From: Cylindrodendrum hubeiense | Lineage: Eukaryota; Ascomycota; Sordariomycetes; Hypocreales; Nectriaceae | Reading direction: 5' to 3' | Assembly (NCBI GenBank): GCA_014621425.1 | Contig: JAANBB010000734.1 | Span: 1-12,728, forward strand | Length of the DNA: 12,728 nt | In this document: one piece after another, positions 1 through 9,095 of the stretch | Numbering within the stretch: position 1 is the first letter of the stretch | Layout of the letters: every line of letters starts with the position of its first letter | Notes under the pieces: generated by a model | The model's database searches: none | The model's input: the letters and a program-made list of their open reading frames with translations, nothing else | Told to the model about the DNA's origin: nothing | Position numbers and translations under genes: made by a program

Positions 1-1717
1 ATTGCGATCGGTCGGGGGTGGGCGGATGGCGGATGGCGGGCTTCGTGGGAGGAGTTCGGGATGCGAGGGAAGTGGTGTCATGAGATTTTTGCTGGACAGG
101 GTGAGGGCGCTGTTGGAGGGCCGAATTGCGGGTCTGTGATTGGTGCGGCGTAGCTTCGGGTGAGAGGAGCTGTCGTCTGGGCCTGTGGACGGCGAACCAC
201 GGTGCTGGAACGGGAATGAGGACGGGAATGGGGGCTACATTGCGAGGCCGAGGTTTACTGGGACGATGAGTTGACCCGATTGAGTGCGATGTGATGTTGC
301 ATTGGAGTGGTGGTTTGGTGGAGGAGAGAACCACGCCAGGAGGACATGAAGAGGCAATGGGCCGGATATTTACGAGGCTGCTTGACACGGCTTTCCTGTG
401 GGCGCGGTTCATGCAGCTCAGCATCAGATCAGATATAATTCACGTGGACGCAGTGTTAGATAGAAGAGGGATTGACTTCACGAAAATGCCCTTTGCATGA
501 GTAACACTGTATTACTTGTTGCCAATTGGGCGAACATGAGACCGCTGCTCACGATCCTGGTCTTTGCATCACCAGGTAGCGAATACGGCCCGAACGTCAA
601 CACATCCTGTTCAATTGCTAGTATCGGGTACTTAATTAGCTAGATACATATGGCAATCTTCTTAATAGATAAAGCCGAACTTACGGAGCAGGATCACAAG
701 TGTGACTTAACTCAGAATTACGCATCGCAGTCTTCTTCATGCCGTCGCGTAAAGCGCCGTTCACAATGAAAACAGTTGGTTAAATCAAAAATTCCGGGAC
801 CCATGACCCCGAAGGGCAATGAAGAATGGAGACACGCCGCGATGTGCAATGCAGGTCCTCCACGCTGAACCCCCTCATTGGTGAGCGAGGGGATCCCTCC
901 CAAGGTAAGTATGAAGAGAGGAAAGGAAGAAAAAGACTAAAGAGACGGAGGCGAGGCGGGACTTTATACCTTTCTCTCGCAGTCTGTGACCCTGAGGCAG
1001 CCGTTCTGTGACAGCCTGTGTTATCAGGCTAGGAAAGAAGCGAAATTTGAAGACGCACACAGCAAGTCCCCACTCTTCCCATCCATTCATGGGTGCCTTC
1101 ACAATACAACTGTCTCCTAAGCTTATGCATTTCATAACATCAAGACATCGAGGTCATCTCCGGCTTTATGCAAATGTGGTATGGGCACCACCAAGAGCGT
1201 CATGACAGGATAAATCATGCACCATAATAGGCTTGTGGGTTGTCGTGGAGAGCAAATAGCCATTTGAACCATGCCCCAGATATTGCATCGTCCAATTAAA
1301 GTCTGTGGACCGTTGGTACCCTCAATGGTAGACCTGGAGGGTCCGGGATGGTGCACAATAACGTTGTCAGTGTCCGGCTAGAAGCGAATCCATCGTTACA
1401 CCCAATCCAGCCAATGTTGGAAGCAGAAGACTTTGCGCAGTGAAGTTTCATTTTCTCATTTTGCAGCTTGCCAAAAATTAAGAATACCGTATGAAGGGTT
1501 GTTTAATCGAGGATTGCGAATCTATATTAATTGTCCCTGAAGAAAAAAATCAAAAAATCATCATGATCATTTGATGGGTGACGGTTTGGATGTTCGCTCT
1601 CATTAGGTGATCTGTGCTAGAGACTATCGTGGTCAGCTGCCAGCAGCCCTGACGCCAGGCCTCGAGTAAGGCTCCAAGGCTGCAATACCCAAGGCCCACC
1701 CACAGGCGAAGCGAAAC
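1..1717. other. Long intergenic stretch with no supportable gene
   Basis: No open frame in this stretch has recognisable protein content; the reading frames present are short, low in conserved motifs and overlap one another. Bases 1-300 are strongly G-rich and C-poor on this strand, so the minus strand is C/T-rich, as in fungal promoters and 5' leaders. A minus-strand gene may therefore start at or beyond the left edge: an ATG on the minus strand at 79-81 opens a proline-rich frame to the edge, but its context is poor. From about 600 to 1600 the sequence is more AT-rich and looks like ordinary spacer. No tRNA, 5S rRNA or snRNA signature was recognised. An imperfect 18-bp palindrome lies at 1555-1572. 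Confidence 0.55.
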
Positions 1718-1888
1718 CACGTGACGCACACCAATTCTAGCGCCCACGGGCAAAACCCCACCAAGTACGTACCAAGTGTAGGGCTCGAAAACCCTTCTAG
1801 GAATTTGACAAGCCTCAACCCTTCGAAATTTCAACGTCTCACGACCCGACCATCGACAACCCGAGCCCGTTGATCGCAAGCAGTCAAA
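1718..1888 (+). promoter_or_regulatory. Probable RPL13 promoter and 5' leader
   Basis: The 171 bp before the RPL13 start contain several recognisable elements. There is an E-box with extension, CACGTGAC, at 1718-1725. A CCAAT box lies at 1731-1735. TAGGG (1779-1783) and ACCCT (1791-1795) lie in inverted orientation about 100 bp before the ATG; AGGGT/ACCCT-type elements are known Tbf1-like sites in fungal ribosomal protein promoters. The start context, CAAAATGG, is good for a fungus. The transcription start cannot be seen. Assigning these motifs to particular factors is inference from their sequence and place. Confidence 0.5.
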
Positions 1889-2817
1889 ATGGTATGGCCT
1901 CCACGCCCAATGCGATGCATCGCAATGCGGTAGACGACATGTACTGACCTGCTCTTCCTCCAGGCGATCAAGCACAACCAGAAGCTCATTAACAACCGTG
2001 AGCAACCACCACCACCGAGCGACGATTTCGCAAATAGCGACTGACAACTCTCATAGATTTCCGCAAGGATTGGCAGCGCCGGGTTCGAACCCACTTCGAC
2101 CAGGTACGACAGAAACTCGAGAGATGACGGCCTCGCCGTGCCGTTTGAATTAACGATATTGACCTGTGTGCAGCCCGGTGCCAAGTCGCGGAGACGCACT
2201 GCTCGTCAGGCCAAGGCCGCCGCTCTGGCTCCCCGCCCTGTCGACAAGCTGCGACCTATTGTGCGATGCCCTACCCTTAAGTACAACCGCCGAGTCCGTG
2301 CCGGCCGCGGTTTCACCCTGGCTGAGCTCAAGGTACGATTCCAACCCTAGATCCTCCAGTCCAAACTGTGGGGATTGCGCCAAAGAAGATGGAATTTTTG
2401 TGTGACTAACAAATTCTACAGGAGGCCGGTATCCCCAAGGCCTTTGCTCCCACTATCGGTATCGCCGTCGACTCCCGCCGCCAGAACCTCAGCGAGGAGT
2501 CCCTGGCCACCAACGTCGCCCGCCTGAAGGCCTACCAGGAGCGCCTGATCCTCCTTCCCCGCCGATCCAACGCCCCCAAGAAGGGTGACACCAAGACCGA
2601 CGTCTCCAGCATCGAGAAGGCTACCCTCCTCTCTGCTGCTTTCCCTATTGCTCCCACCGACATCGCTTTCAAGGAGATCAAGAAGAGCGAGCTGCCCGCC
2701 CCTGCCGAGATTGGTGCTTACCGAACCCTCCGTGTCGCCCGCAGCACCGCCCGATACCAGGGCGCTCGGGAGAAGCGTGTGCGGGATGCGGCCGATGCCG
2801 AGGCTGCCAAGAAATAA
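1889..2817 (+). CDS. RPL13: 60S ribosomal protein L13 (eL13), five exons
   Basis: Structural protein of the large cytosolic ribosomal subunit. Exons: 1889-1891, 1964-1997, 2057-2103, 2174-2332 and 2422-2817, giving 212 residues, the usual fungal eL13 length. The N terminus begins [18 protein letters not shown] after splicing. The eL13 signature lies at residues 64-79 ([16 protein letters not shown]). The C-terminal half is basic with an Ala/Lys-rich end (EAAKK). Introns are 72, 59, 70 and 89 nt, with branch sites such as CTGAC (introns 1 and 2) and CTAAC (intron 4). Exon 1 contributes only the start codon, so an annotation without splicing would miss the true N terminus; exons 2 and 3 are also tiny (34 and 47 nt). 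Each junction restores the family sequence, so the model is firm. The gene is convergent with the downstream minus-strand gene. Expression is expected to be high and growth-linked, as for other ribosomal protein genes. Confidence 0.96.
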
Positions 2818-3172
2818 ACTTTCAAAAAGGGAACTGGTGTTTGAGGGTTTTGCTCTTTGCGTCTCTAAGGGAGGAGCAACGACGGTTCGAGGCTCTGATG
2901 AAATGCTTGTCCGGGTTTGGAGGGAAAGATACTCTAGGTCCAGCTCAAAGAATTTATTGCATGATCACCAGCTTTGCGCTGTAATCGTTTGGTCAATGGA
3001 GGCATTACTTGAACATGTGTGCCGTCTGTGGTCTTTGATATGAAGGGGTTGCATAAAAGTAGATTTTCATTGATGCTTGCTCTATACCTTGTTCACTCCC
3101 ACATTGTGCCGTCTCAGGGGTGCAATGCCAAGTAGGATATATGTCTAGCATCATGCTTATATACTACTTCAA
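2818..3172. other. Convergent 3' spacer between RPL13 and the SmgGDS-like gene
   Basis: These 355 bp must hold the 3' UTRs and polyadenylation sites of both flanking genes. They become AT-richer towards 3050-3170. No canonical AATAAA stands out, which is common in filamentous fungi. A plus-strand open frame entering from RPL13 in another register is not conserved-looking and was left out. Nothing else is visible. Confidence 0.6.
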
Positions 3173-5464
3173 CTAACCCTGGGCCTTCTCTTGGCTGATC
3201 ATGTCTGTCCCTTGTCTGATCAAATCCTGCAAAAGACCAAGCTGAGCCGACGTCAACGCACTGCCAGAGTTCTTAACAATCTCCGTACATAGCACCAGGC
3301 AATTCTCCCGGTCTACCCTGGCCATGTTCGCCTGCTGCTTCGGGTCAACTTGCTGGGGTTCTAGTCCAAGCCCATCCGTAATGGCTGCGGTATCAGATCC
3401 AGCCACAGACGCAACGCTTTCGATCTGCTTGGTTTGTTCGTCGCCGTTGGTGACTAAAGCTTGGCCGGTGATAGCGCGGGCGAGGGCGTCAGTAGCCTCT
3501 GCGTTGACCAGGGTGCTGGCGACAACGCTGGCGCCATCCTTGGAGCGCGACATGAGAGCAAAGACAAACCATGCTTCGGAACGCAGGATAGGCCATTTCT
3601 GCTGGGTAACCAGGAATGAGAGAACCTTGGACAGGTCATGTTTCTGGTAAAAGAGGCCTCTCATTCGGCTCTCCCTCTCATCACTGGAACCATTCTCAAC
3701 ACTGGGCGGCAGAGGCTCCTTCGGCTCGAAGACATATCCATCTTGCGAAGGATCCCACTCTGGCAACAACGGGAGGACTGGAGTTGTGTGAAGAACTCGG
3801 CAGATAGAAGCGATGCTGCGTGCTGCTTCCAGCTTCGTGGGCTCAGCATCGGAGCGGCCAAATAGAGAGATAATATCGTGGACACTCGTGTGCTCGTTGG
3901 GTTGCTCTGATGGGTCGGTATTTCGGGGCGCACAGATGAGGCGGACGTTTGGTGGGCAGTTGACGAAGAGCAGACGAGTTAGCGACACGGCTGCGAACTG
4001 AACCTGCGGAAGAGTGTCTAGGGTCAATATCCGTGGCACGCGTGTGTCCTCTAGGAGATCGCCAAGCAGCGGCTTGTTCTGAGCCGGGATGGCAAGGTTC
4101 TTGAGGAACGAGAGCATGGAATGGAGTTGCTGAGCGTCGGTGATGGCGGGGTTGGAGAGGAGGTTGATGAGAGGACGATGGGCTTGGTGAGTCTGGACAA
4201 GAGCCAAGGAGATCTCGTCAGAGCGGGCGATGTTTCCAAGCGTGAGACAGGCCGCAGACTGAAGTTGAGGGTTTGCTCCTTGCAACCAGGCCAGGAGTGA
4301 TTGCGGCACGGAGCTGTTCAGGGGGTAGTAAGTGACAAACGCGTCGTTGCCAGAGAGATCAGCAAGAGTCGTGAGTAGAGCTGTACGGAGACGCTTCAAT
4401 AACTTCGCCGTATCTTCGTCCTCCAGTTGCTCAGAGTCAAAGTGCGTGTGCGCAAGATAGAACGCCGTCATGAACACGTCCATCTGCTGGCCTGTGATAA
4501 AGCTAGACTGGAACGTCTCGTTGGCGAGGTAGCTTGCGGCTGTGGAGACGAGAGCCATGAACTCGTCGACATCGTCCTTTCCAAGCGGGCCTGTGGCTAG
4601 CGTCAGGAGAACTTGGACGGTGATCGGGCTGGCCACGTCGGCCTCGCCATCTTGGGTGATGAGGAGGGCTAGGATCTTGCAGAAGTAGGTGACGAGCGGG
4701 GCGTAGCGTGGGAGGTTCGGGGAGGCGAGGAGAGAGATGAGCTGAGTGTTGAGACCAGACTGTGAAGCAAGCTTCTGGGCAGGTTCTACTCGAGTCAGTA
4801 CTTGATGATCTGTCTTTGAACTGACATTGACGAGGCTTACCGTAGTCGACAAGGATGTTGTACAACACGGGGATGGCGTAAGGAATAAGCTCATCGTCCT
4901 GGAGTTGGCGGATGACTGAAGTGAGGTGGTTGCCCTCGACAACACGAGCACGGTTCTCATCCGTGTCTGCGCAAGAGTTTCCAACAATACGCAGAGCATG
5001 GACTTTGACGCCATGGCCCACGCCCTGAGCTCCAAGGATCTCGAGGAAGAAGTTGAGGATACCGGATTCACCATACGGGAGGCGCCAGGCCACTATGCTT
5101 AGAGTCAGTGAGTGCCTCTCATAAAGCAATAGTTATACCAGAAGGGTAGTCATGTGACATAGCAGGGATACAGCTGGCAGCCCGCAGATATGTGGAAGGA
5201 TGAGACAACGTCAGGGAAAGGAGAACATGAGACGTTATGTAGCTCACCATCTCGACTCCCATCGCCCAGGTTATTGGCAATGGCTTCTAGCTGCCCCGAA
5301 CCTTGCTGCAGAGACTGTTGGCAACTCTCCAGGATGCCAGCTAACGCCTCTGTCCTTTGCTGGCGAGCTGCATCAGGTTGAGGTGTCTCGTCGTAAGCAT
5401 CTGGAGACAGACCGCTTCCCTCTCGTTGGAGAAGAGCGGCGACATCTTCCGGACTCATCGCCAT
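3173..5464 (-). CDS. Armadillo-repeat protein, SmgGDS/RAP1GDS1-like GTPase regulator
   Basis: Probable armadillo-repeat regulator of small GTPases, related to animal SmgGDS (RAP1GDS1), which binds Ras/Rho-family GTPases with polybasic tails and influences their prenylation, exchange and trafficking. Exons (minus): 5464-5248, 5092-4841 and 4785-3173, giving 693 residues. Introns are 155 nt (5093-5247) and 55 nt (4786-4840). ARM-type helices recur: GNSCADTDENR at 110-120, LTLGNIARSDE near 337-347 and FLKNLAIPAQNK near 383-394. The last two closely resemble SmgGDS repeats as I remember them. No signal peptide or membrane segment is visible, so it is probably cytosolic. The start at 5464 (MAMSPEDVAALLQ) is preferred because the 72-codon first exon joins in frame to the ARM region; an ATG two codons later is an alternative. 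It diverges from PAM16. The family call is good; the GTPase partner is unknown. The first intron is unusually long and contains a cryptic exon (see findings). Confidence 0.85.
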
Positions 5465-6080
5465 GATTCCGTGTGATTAAGAAGCAGTTTGCCGTGGGAC
5501 TCAGGATCAACGACGGTTGCTTTCTTAGTTTCAACTTGAACTGACTGGGCTGTGCTTGGGAGTATTAGTCAGGGTTGGTCCTTTTCGCAGTCCTAGACGC
5601 CGAGAGCTCCGCAGGACGCAGAGAGTTTTAGAGTAGGTATCCTTTGCTGCCTTCCAAGGCTTCCAAGCGGGTGCTTACAAAAAGACAGCTGAACACAGTC
5701 GGACCTATTCGGGATACGAGTTGACGAGCTGACAAGTCCAATCGCCGCCTAACAGTGCCACCCAACCATGGCCAGCGAAGGGTCTCAATTCATTATGGTG
5801 GGGTAATTCTCGGTGAGCCACGGTAAGAGGGGCGGTCGGATCTCGGTGAGCGGCTGATCGTCGGGCAATATGGAGTCGGCCGGTCGGATGTGTAAAATTC
5901 CGACCTCGGAATGGTCCGCCAAACCTTGGGAAAAATCGACGGGGCCAGCAGCCATAGACAAGATCACTTCCGCTGTCGCGAACGAGGGACGCATTCACTT
6001 TGCCGTCCAGAGCCTGTCAATCCCGTCCTTCCGGGCACTCCACTTCAGGAATATAACTTCTGCCCTGTTCCTCCATCACA
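5465..6080. promoter_or_regulatory. Divergent promoter between the SmgGDS-like gene and PAM16
   Basis: These 616 bp separate two divergent start codons and must hold both promoters and 5' leaders. The part nearer PAM16 is structured: TCTCGGTGAGC occurs at 5808-5818 and 5841-5851, CGGTCGGAT at 5833-5841 and 5881-5889, and a perfect inverted repeat, ATTCCGA-CC-TCGGAAT, at 5897-5912. CGG/CCG half-sites of this kind are typical of Zn2Cys6 regulators in fungi, but no specific factor can be named. Open frames in the interval look like chance. Confidence 0.55.
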
Positions 6081-6606
6081 ATGGTAAGCGCGCATCCTGT
6101 CTATTCGCAATCCCCATCTACTCTCGCCTCCCGGCTCTCTCCGGCGTGTCGTGAATCTCCCTCTCTTTGCCCATGCTAACTCGACGCACCAGGCGCACAA
6201 ATTCGTCATCACCGCCTTCCTCACGGGCTCCCGAATCCTCGGCCGCTCCTTTGTCGCTGCGTACAAGCAGGCCCAGGCCGCCTCCTCATACCAGCGCCAC
6301 CAGGCCAAGATGGGCAACACATCCGGCGGTGTTTCGCTCTCCTCCGGCATGACGCTCGACGAGGCGTGCAAGATCCTCAACGTCAAGCCCCCGGCCGGCG
6401 GCAATGCCAACATGGAGGAGGTTCTCGAGCGCTACAAGAGGCTGTTCGACACCAACGAGCCCGCGAACGGCGGCAGCTTCTACCTACAGAGCAAGATCGT
6501 GAGAGCAAAGGAGCGATTCGAGCGCGAGCTGGGCCCAATGAAAGAGAAGGTAGAACAGGAGGCCGAGGTCAAGGAAGGCTGGAAGCCCAAGGTCTACAAA
6601 GACTAA
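6081..6606 (+). CDS. PAM16: Mitochondrial import motor subunit Pam16/Tim16 (J-like protein)
   Basis: Peripheral inner-membrane subunit of the presequence-translocase motor (TIM23-PAM). It pairs with the J-protein Pam18 and restrains its stimulation of mitochondrial Hsp70. Exons: 6081-6083 (start codon only) and 6193-6606; the intron is 109 nt with a GCTAAC branch site near 6175. The product is 138 residues, a normal size for the family. The N terminus (MAHKFVITAFLTGSRILGRSF) is the conserved membrane-proximal helix. The degenerate J-like domain spans about 54-113 with the family hallmark GGSFYLQSKI at 94-103. The HPD motif of true J-proteins is absent; DTN sits at about its place (87-89), as expected for Pam16. 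The C-terminal tail is charged. The TAA stop overlaps an AATAAA at 6605-6610, which may serve as a polyadenylation signal. It diverges from the SmgGDS-like gene across a repeat-bearing promoter. Confidence 0.94.
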
Positions 6607-7337
6607 TAAACGGGAAAACGACCCCGTCAACACGGACGATGACCCTGGTCGACGGTGAACCCTGGCGAAGAGGCAAATGGAATGTAGGATATTGGCCCAG
6701 GGAATACTGCACCGCATCACCACACAGGCACAAGCCAGACTTGCGCGCTCTGGGTTAGAGGGAGCTCACGATGACAAGAGTCGCAGGGAGGAGTTTGGAG
6801 CTTCTATGTGGGAGAGGGATTCTTCCGTGTATACATGTACATCTTCACTCGACTGCAGCATGGCACGGCGTTTTGGGATATCTGGGGGCGCGATGAGCCG
6901 CTGGAGGTTGGTTCTAGATGAAAAACAAAAGACGACCCTGATGTTTAATACAATTGTACCATATTAAAGACCAACGCAAACAGGGGCTAGCATGTAAAGG
7001 CAGTCGTCTGCCGTACTGATTTCCCCGTAATTTCCGGCTACCATGTTTTTGGGCGACTCTATGATGGCAGATATTGGAAGAATGACCCCTCTAATACCTC
7101 GAAAGCTGGTTCCTCGTTCAACGCAACGGTACAGGGTAGATGGCTCACGCTACGCACAACAACATGATCTGTGAAGTAATTAATGCTCAGGGGAGGACCA
7201 CAAGCTAGGGGTGTTACTTAAATACTGAGGATTATTATTCTCCCAGAGAAGATACATATTGTTGAGTAAAAAGCCCCACTAGAATGTTGCAAATGCGTAG
7301 ATTCATGGATAGCCAATCTTCATCAGCAGTTCTTCAA
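6607..7337. other. Convergent 3' spacer after PAM16
   Basis: These 731 bp lie between two converging genes. The left part (to about 6920) is GC-balanced and carries a 96-codon plus-strand frame (6677-6967) with no recognisable motif and no promoter of its own; I treat it as chance or PAM16 3' UTR. The stretch 6940-6970 is AT-rich and could end the PAM16 transcript. From 7190 to 7290 the sequence is AT-rich again and fits the 3' UTR of the minus-strand membrane protein gene. No RNA gene or repeat was recognised. Confidence 0.5.
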
Positions 7338-8616
7338 CTAAGACATCGCCCTCTTGTATGTCCCGGAATCATTCTTTTCGGCCTCAAGCTCGCTCTGTGA
7401 ACTTGTCGTGTATGCAGATAGAATATCCTCAATCGTACTCCTGCTTTTCCTACCTTCCGAAGAGCCCAATGCCGAAACGCCGAGCTCGTCCGACGCACTT
7501 GTACACTGTTGTCCAACCATGCTACGTGTCAGGTCGCCTTTGACGCTTGAAGATGTCGCGTGATCAAATTCGTCACATCTTGTAATCCCCGTGTTCGTAG
7601 TACCCTGTTTTGACACTGCCATCTGCACATCCCGACTGTCCCTCCAGCCCCGAACCGGAGAATACGACGGTGAGAGAAGAGGTGCTGGATACGGGAACCC
7701 TACTAACTGCGTGTCAGGAGGCTGGGGGGATGCTTGTTTGTGGCGGGAGACGAACCGGCGGTAGAGGAGCGCGAGAACCACGACGGCGAGTAGCACGGCC
7801 AAGACGACCACGACAATACCGACAATCTCACCTTTTGACAGCGAGAGCGGGACGGATGTTGGATTTGCTGAGGTGCTTGATGATGGTAGTGGTGTAGTTG
7901 AGGGTACAACAGATGACGACAGAGCCTCCGAGGAAGATGATGTAGTCGTCACCGGTGGATCTGGATTGAACCCCCCAGGAATATCGCTTTGCCAGGGGTC
8001 AACTCGAGTGCGCGCTATGGTGATAGTCGTGTCGAGTTCAAACGGCGGAGGTGCACCTTGGTCTGTACTAGACGGCTCGCTCACCGAATTGAATAACGTG
8101 AGAATCGACATGGAAGCAGAAAAGCTCGTCTCGAAGTCGTTTTTCTCGTCGCCTTCAACGTTCGGACCTACATTCCAGGGATCCTGGTTGAGGTCTTCCA
8201 GGGTATCTGGTTGAGGTAACGGACCGTAGTGGGGATTGCGAACCGTGTACGGAGTTTCGGCACGTGGGAAAATATCCTTGATGCCATCGAGAATGTCTTG
8301 AAGATCTGGAGTCTTTGCCGGATTTGATAGAGTCGGGCGGATCATGGTGCTCCACACTACGGCGGTTTTCAGGGCCTCTGAAGCATCACGCATCGACATG
8401 CATTCTTCGGAACAGGTCGGCGTCTCGCCGTAGCTTTGGTGAAGTCAGCCAAAACTAAGATGCAAATACTGACACCGAGACTCACATCATACTGGTGCTC
8501 TCTTGTTGATAGAGAGCGTTCGAGCTCTCAGTAACTGAACAGTCAGGGGAAGTCGTTTCGGTGGCCCAGGCTCGACCGATGGCCTTGGCACATCCTAGAA
8601 AGTAAACGAACAACAT
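7338..8616 (-). CDS. Unrecognised single-pass membrane protein with Ser/Thr-rich stalk
   Basis: I do not recognise the family. Exons (minus): 8616-8486 and 8433-7338; the 52-nt intron (8434-8485) has GTGAGT and a CTGAC branch site. The product is 408 residues. Residues 1-18 look like a short signal peptide (MLFVYFLGC..., possible cleavage after AWA). The mature ectodomain has only three cysteines (26, 51, 55), too few for a WSC domain. A Ser/Thr/Pro-rich stalk, probably O-glycosylated, spans about 205-244. One transmembrane helix of Val/Leu/Ala lies at about 247-268, followed by a basic YRRF stop-transfer. The cytoplasmic tail is about 140 residues, rich in Ser. This layout (signal, ectodomain, stalk, helix, tail) resembles fungal cell-wall sensors such as Mid2 or Wsc proteins, but only in shape. 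An in-frame TAG lies a few codons upstream of the ATG, supporting the start. Role unknown. Confidence 0.82.
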
Positions 8617-9095
8617 GATGAAGTTGGAGAGATGTAATGACTACACGAACTGGTGTGCCTCAGGAAGATGAGTCCACGGCGGTTGTGTATCGGTCAAGCT
8701 GAGGGGCAAACAGTCCGATGACGTCTCGTTACACCTTCAGCACTTGGACATAAAGTTGGGAAATTCGAAAATGTTGGTCGGGAACTTTGTTGGATAGAGG
8801 AAATGCCTTAGAATACCGGAGATTACTCCGAATTTTGTAGGTTGTGTATGCCAACTGATTCAAAGGTAGGCAAATAGCGAATGTGCTCTTCACAAATGGA
8901 GGTGTCGATGTGGGCTGCTGAGCCGAGTGAAGCATGAGGAATATTGGTTTGGCTCGTCAAAAGTTTGTTGGCATTGTATGACGCGAAGAAGGATGTGTCA
9001 GAGGTTGTGTGATGGTTGATGGTGATATCGTTGCAAACCGTCTATTTCTATTTCCACGGCATCATCGCCAATAACCACGGCACCAATCATTTACT
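8617..9095. other. Spacer: promoter of the membrane protein gene and BPL1 3' UTR
   Basis: These 479 bp lie upstream of the membrane protein gene and downstream of the BPL1 stop; both genes are on the minus strand. The interval must hold the BPL1 3' end and the promoter of the membrane protein. A 68-codon minus-strand frame (8729-8935) has no recognisable content. I see no repeat or RNA gene. Confidence 0.5.

Noticed and set aside
1303..1347. Possible stem-loop with GGACC/GGTCC and ACCCTC/GAGGGT arms
   Set aside because: Arms of five and six bases with long loops are not enough to claim a structured RNA.
1555..1572. Imperfect 18-bp palindrome around ATCATGAT
   Set aside because: AT-rich, one mismatched pair, in a low-complexity A-rich context; expected by chance in a spacer of this length.
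1550..2047. 165-codon minus-strand open frame over the RPL13 promoter and first exons
   Set aside because: It is antisense to confirmed RPL13 exons, has odd composition rich in Trp, Arg and Cys, and shows no family motif.
2081..2092. GGGTTCGAACCC, a perfect match to a tRNA B box
   Set aside because: It lies within RPL13 exon 3 where it encodes the conserved RRVRTH region, and no A box or cloverleaf fits upstream.
2585..3043. 152-codon plus-strand open frame over RPL13 exon 5 and beyond
   Set aside because: It is a shifted frame of the conserved L13 exon that reads on into the 3' UTR; the Ser/Pro/Arg-rich product is typical of such shadows.
3173..5074. Start of the SmgGDS-like gene at 5074, giving a 633-residue protein without introns
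   Set aside because: The first ~95 codons are the wrong frame of exon 2 plus the second intron. The correct frame there gives the ARM sequence GNSCADTDENR, which joins to exons 1 and 3 through good splice sites.
5870..6154. 94-codon plus-strand frame running into the PAM16 start region
   Set aside because: It reads through the PAM16 start codon region and intron in another register and has no recognisable content.
6677..6967. 96-codon plus-strand frame downstream of PAM16
   Set aside because: No motif, no promoter of its own and probable 3' UTR location; a small orphan gene cannot be excluded but is not supported.
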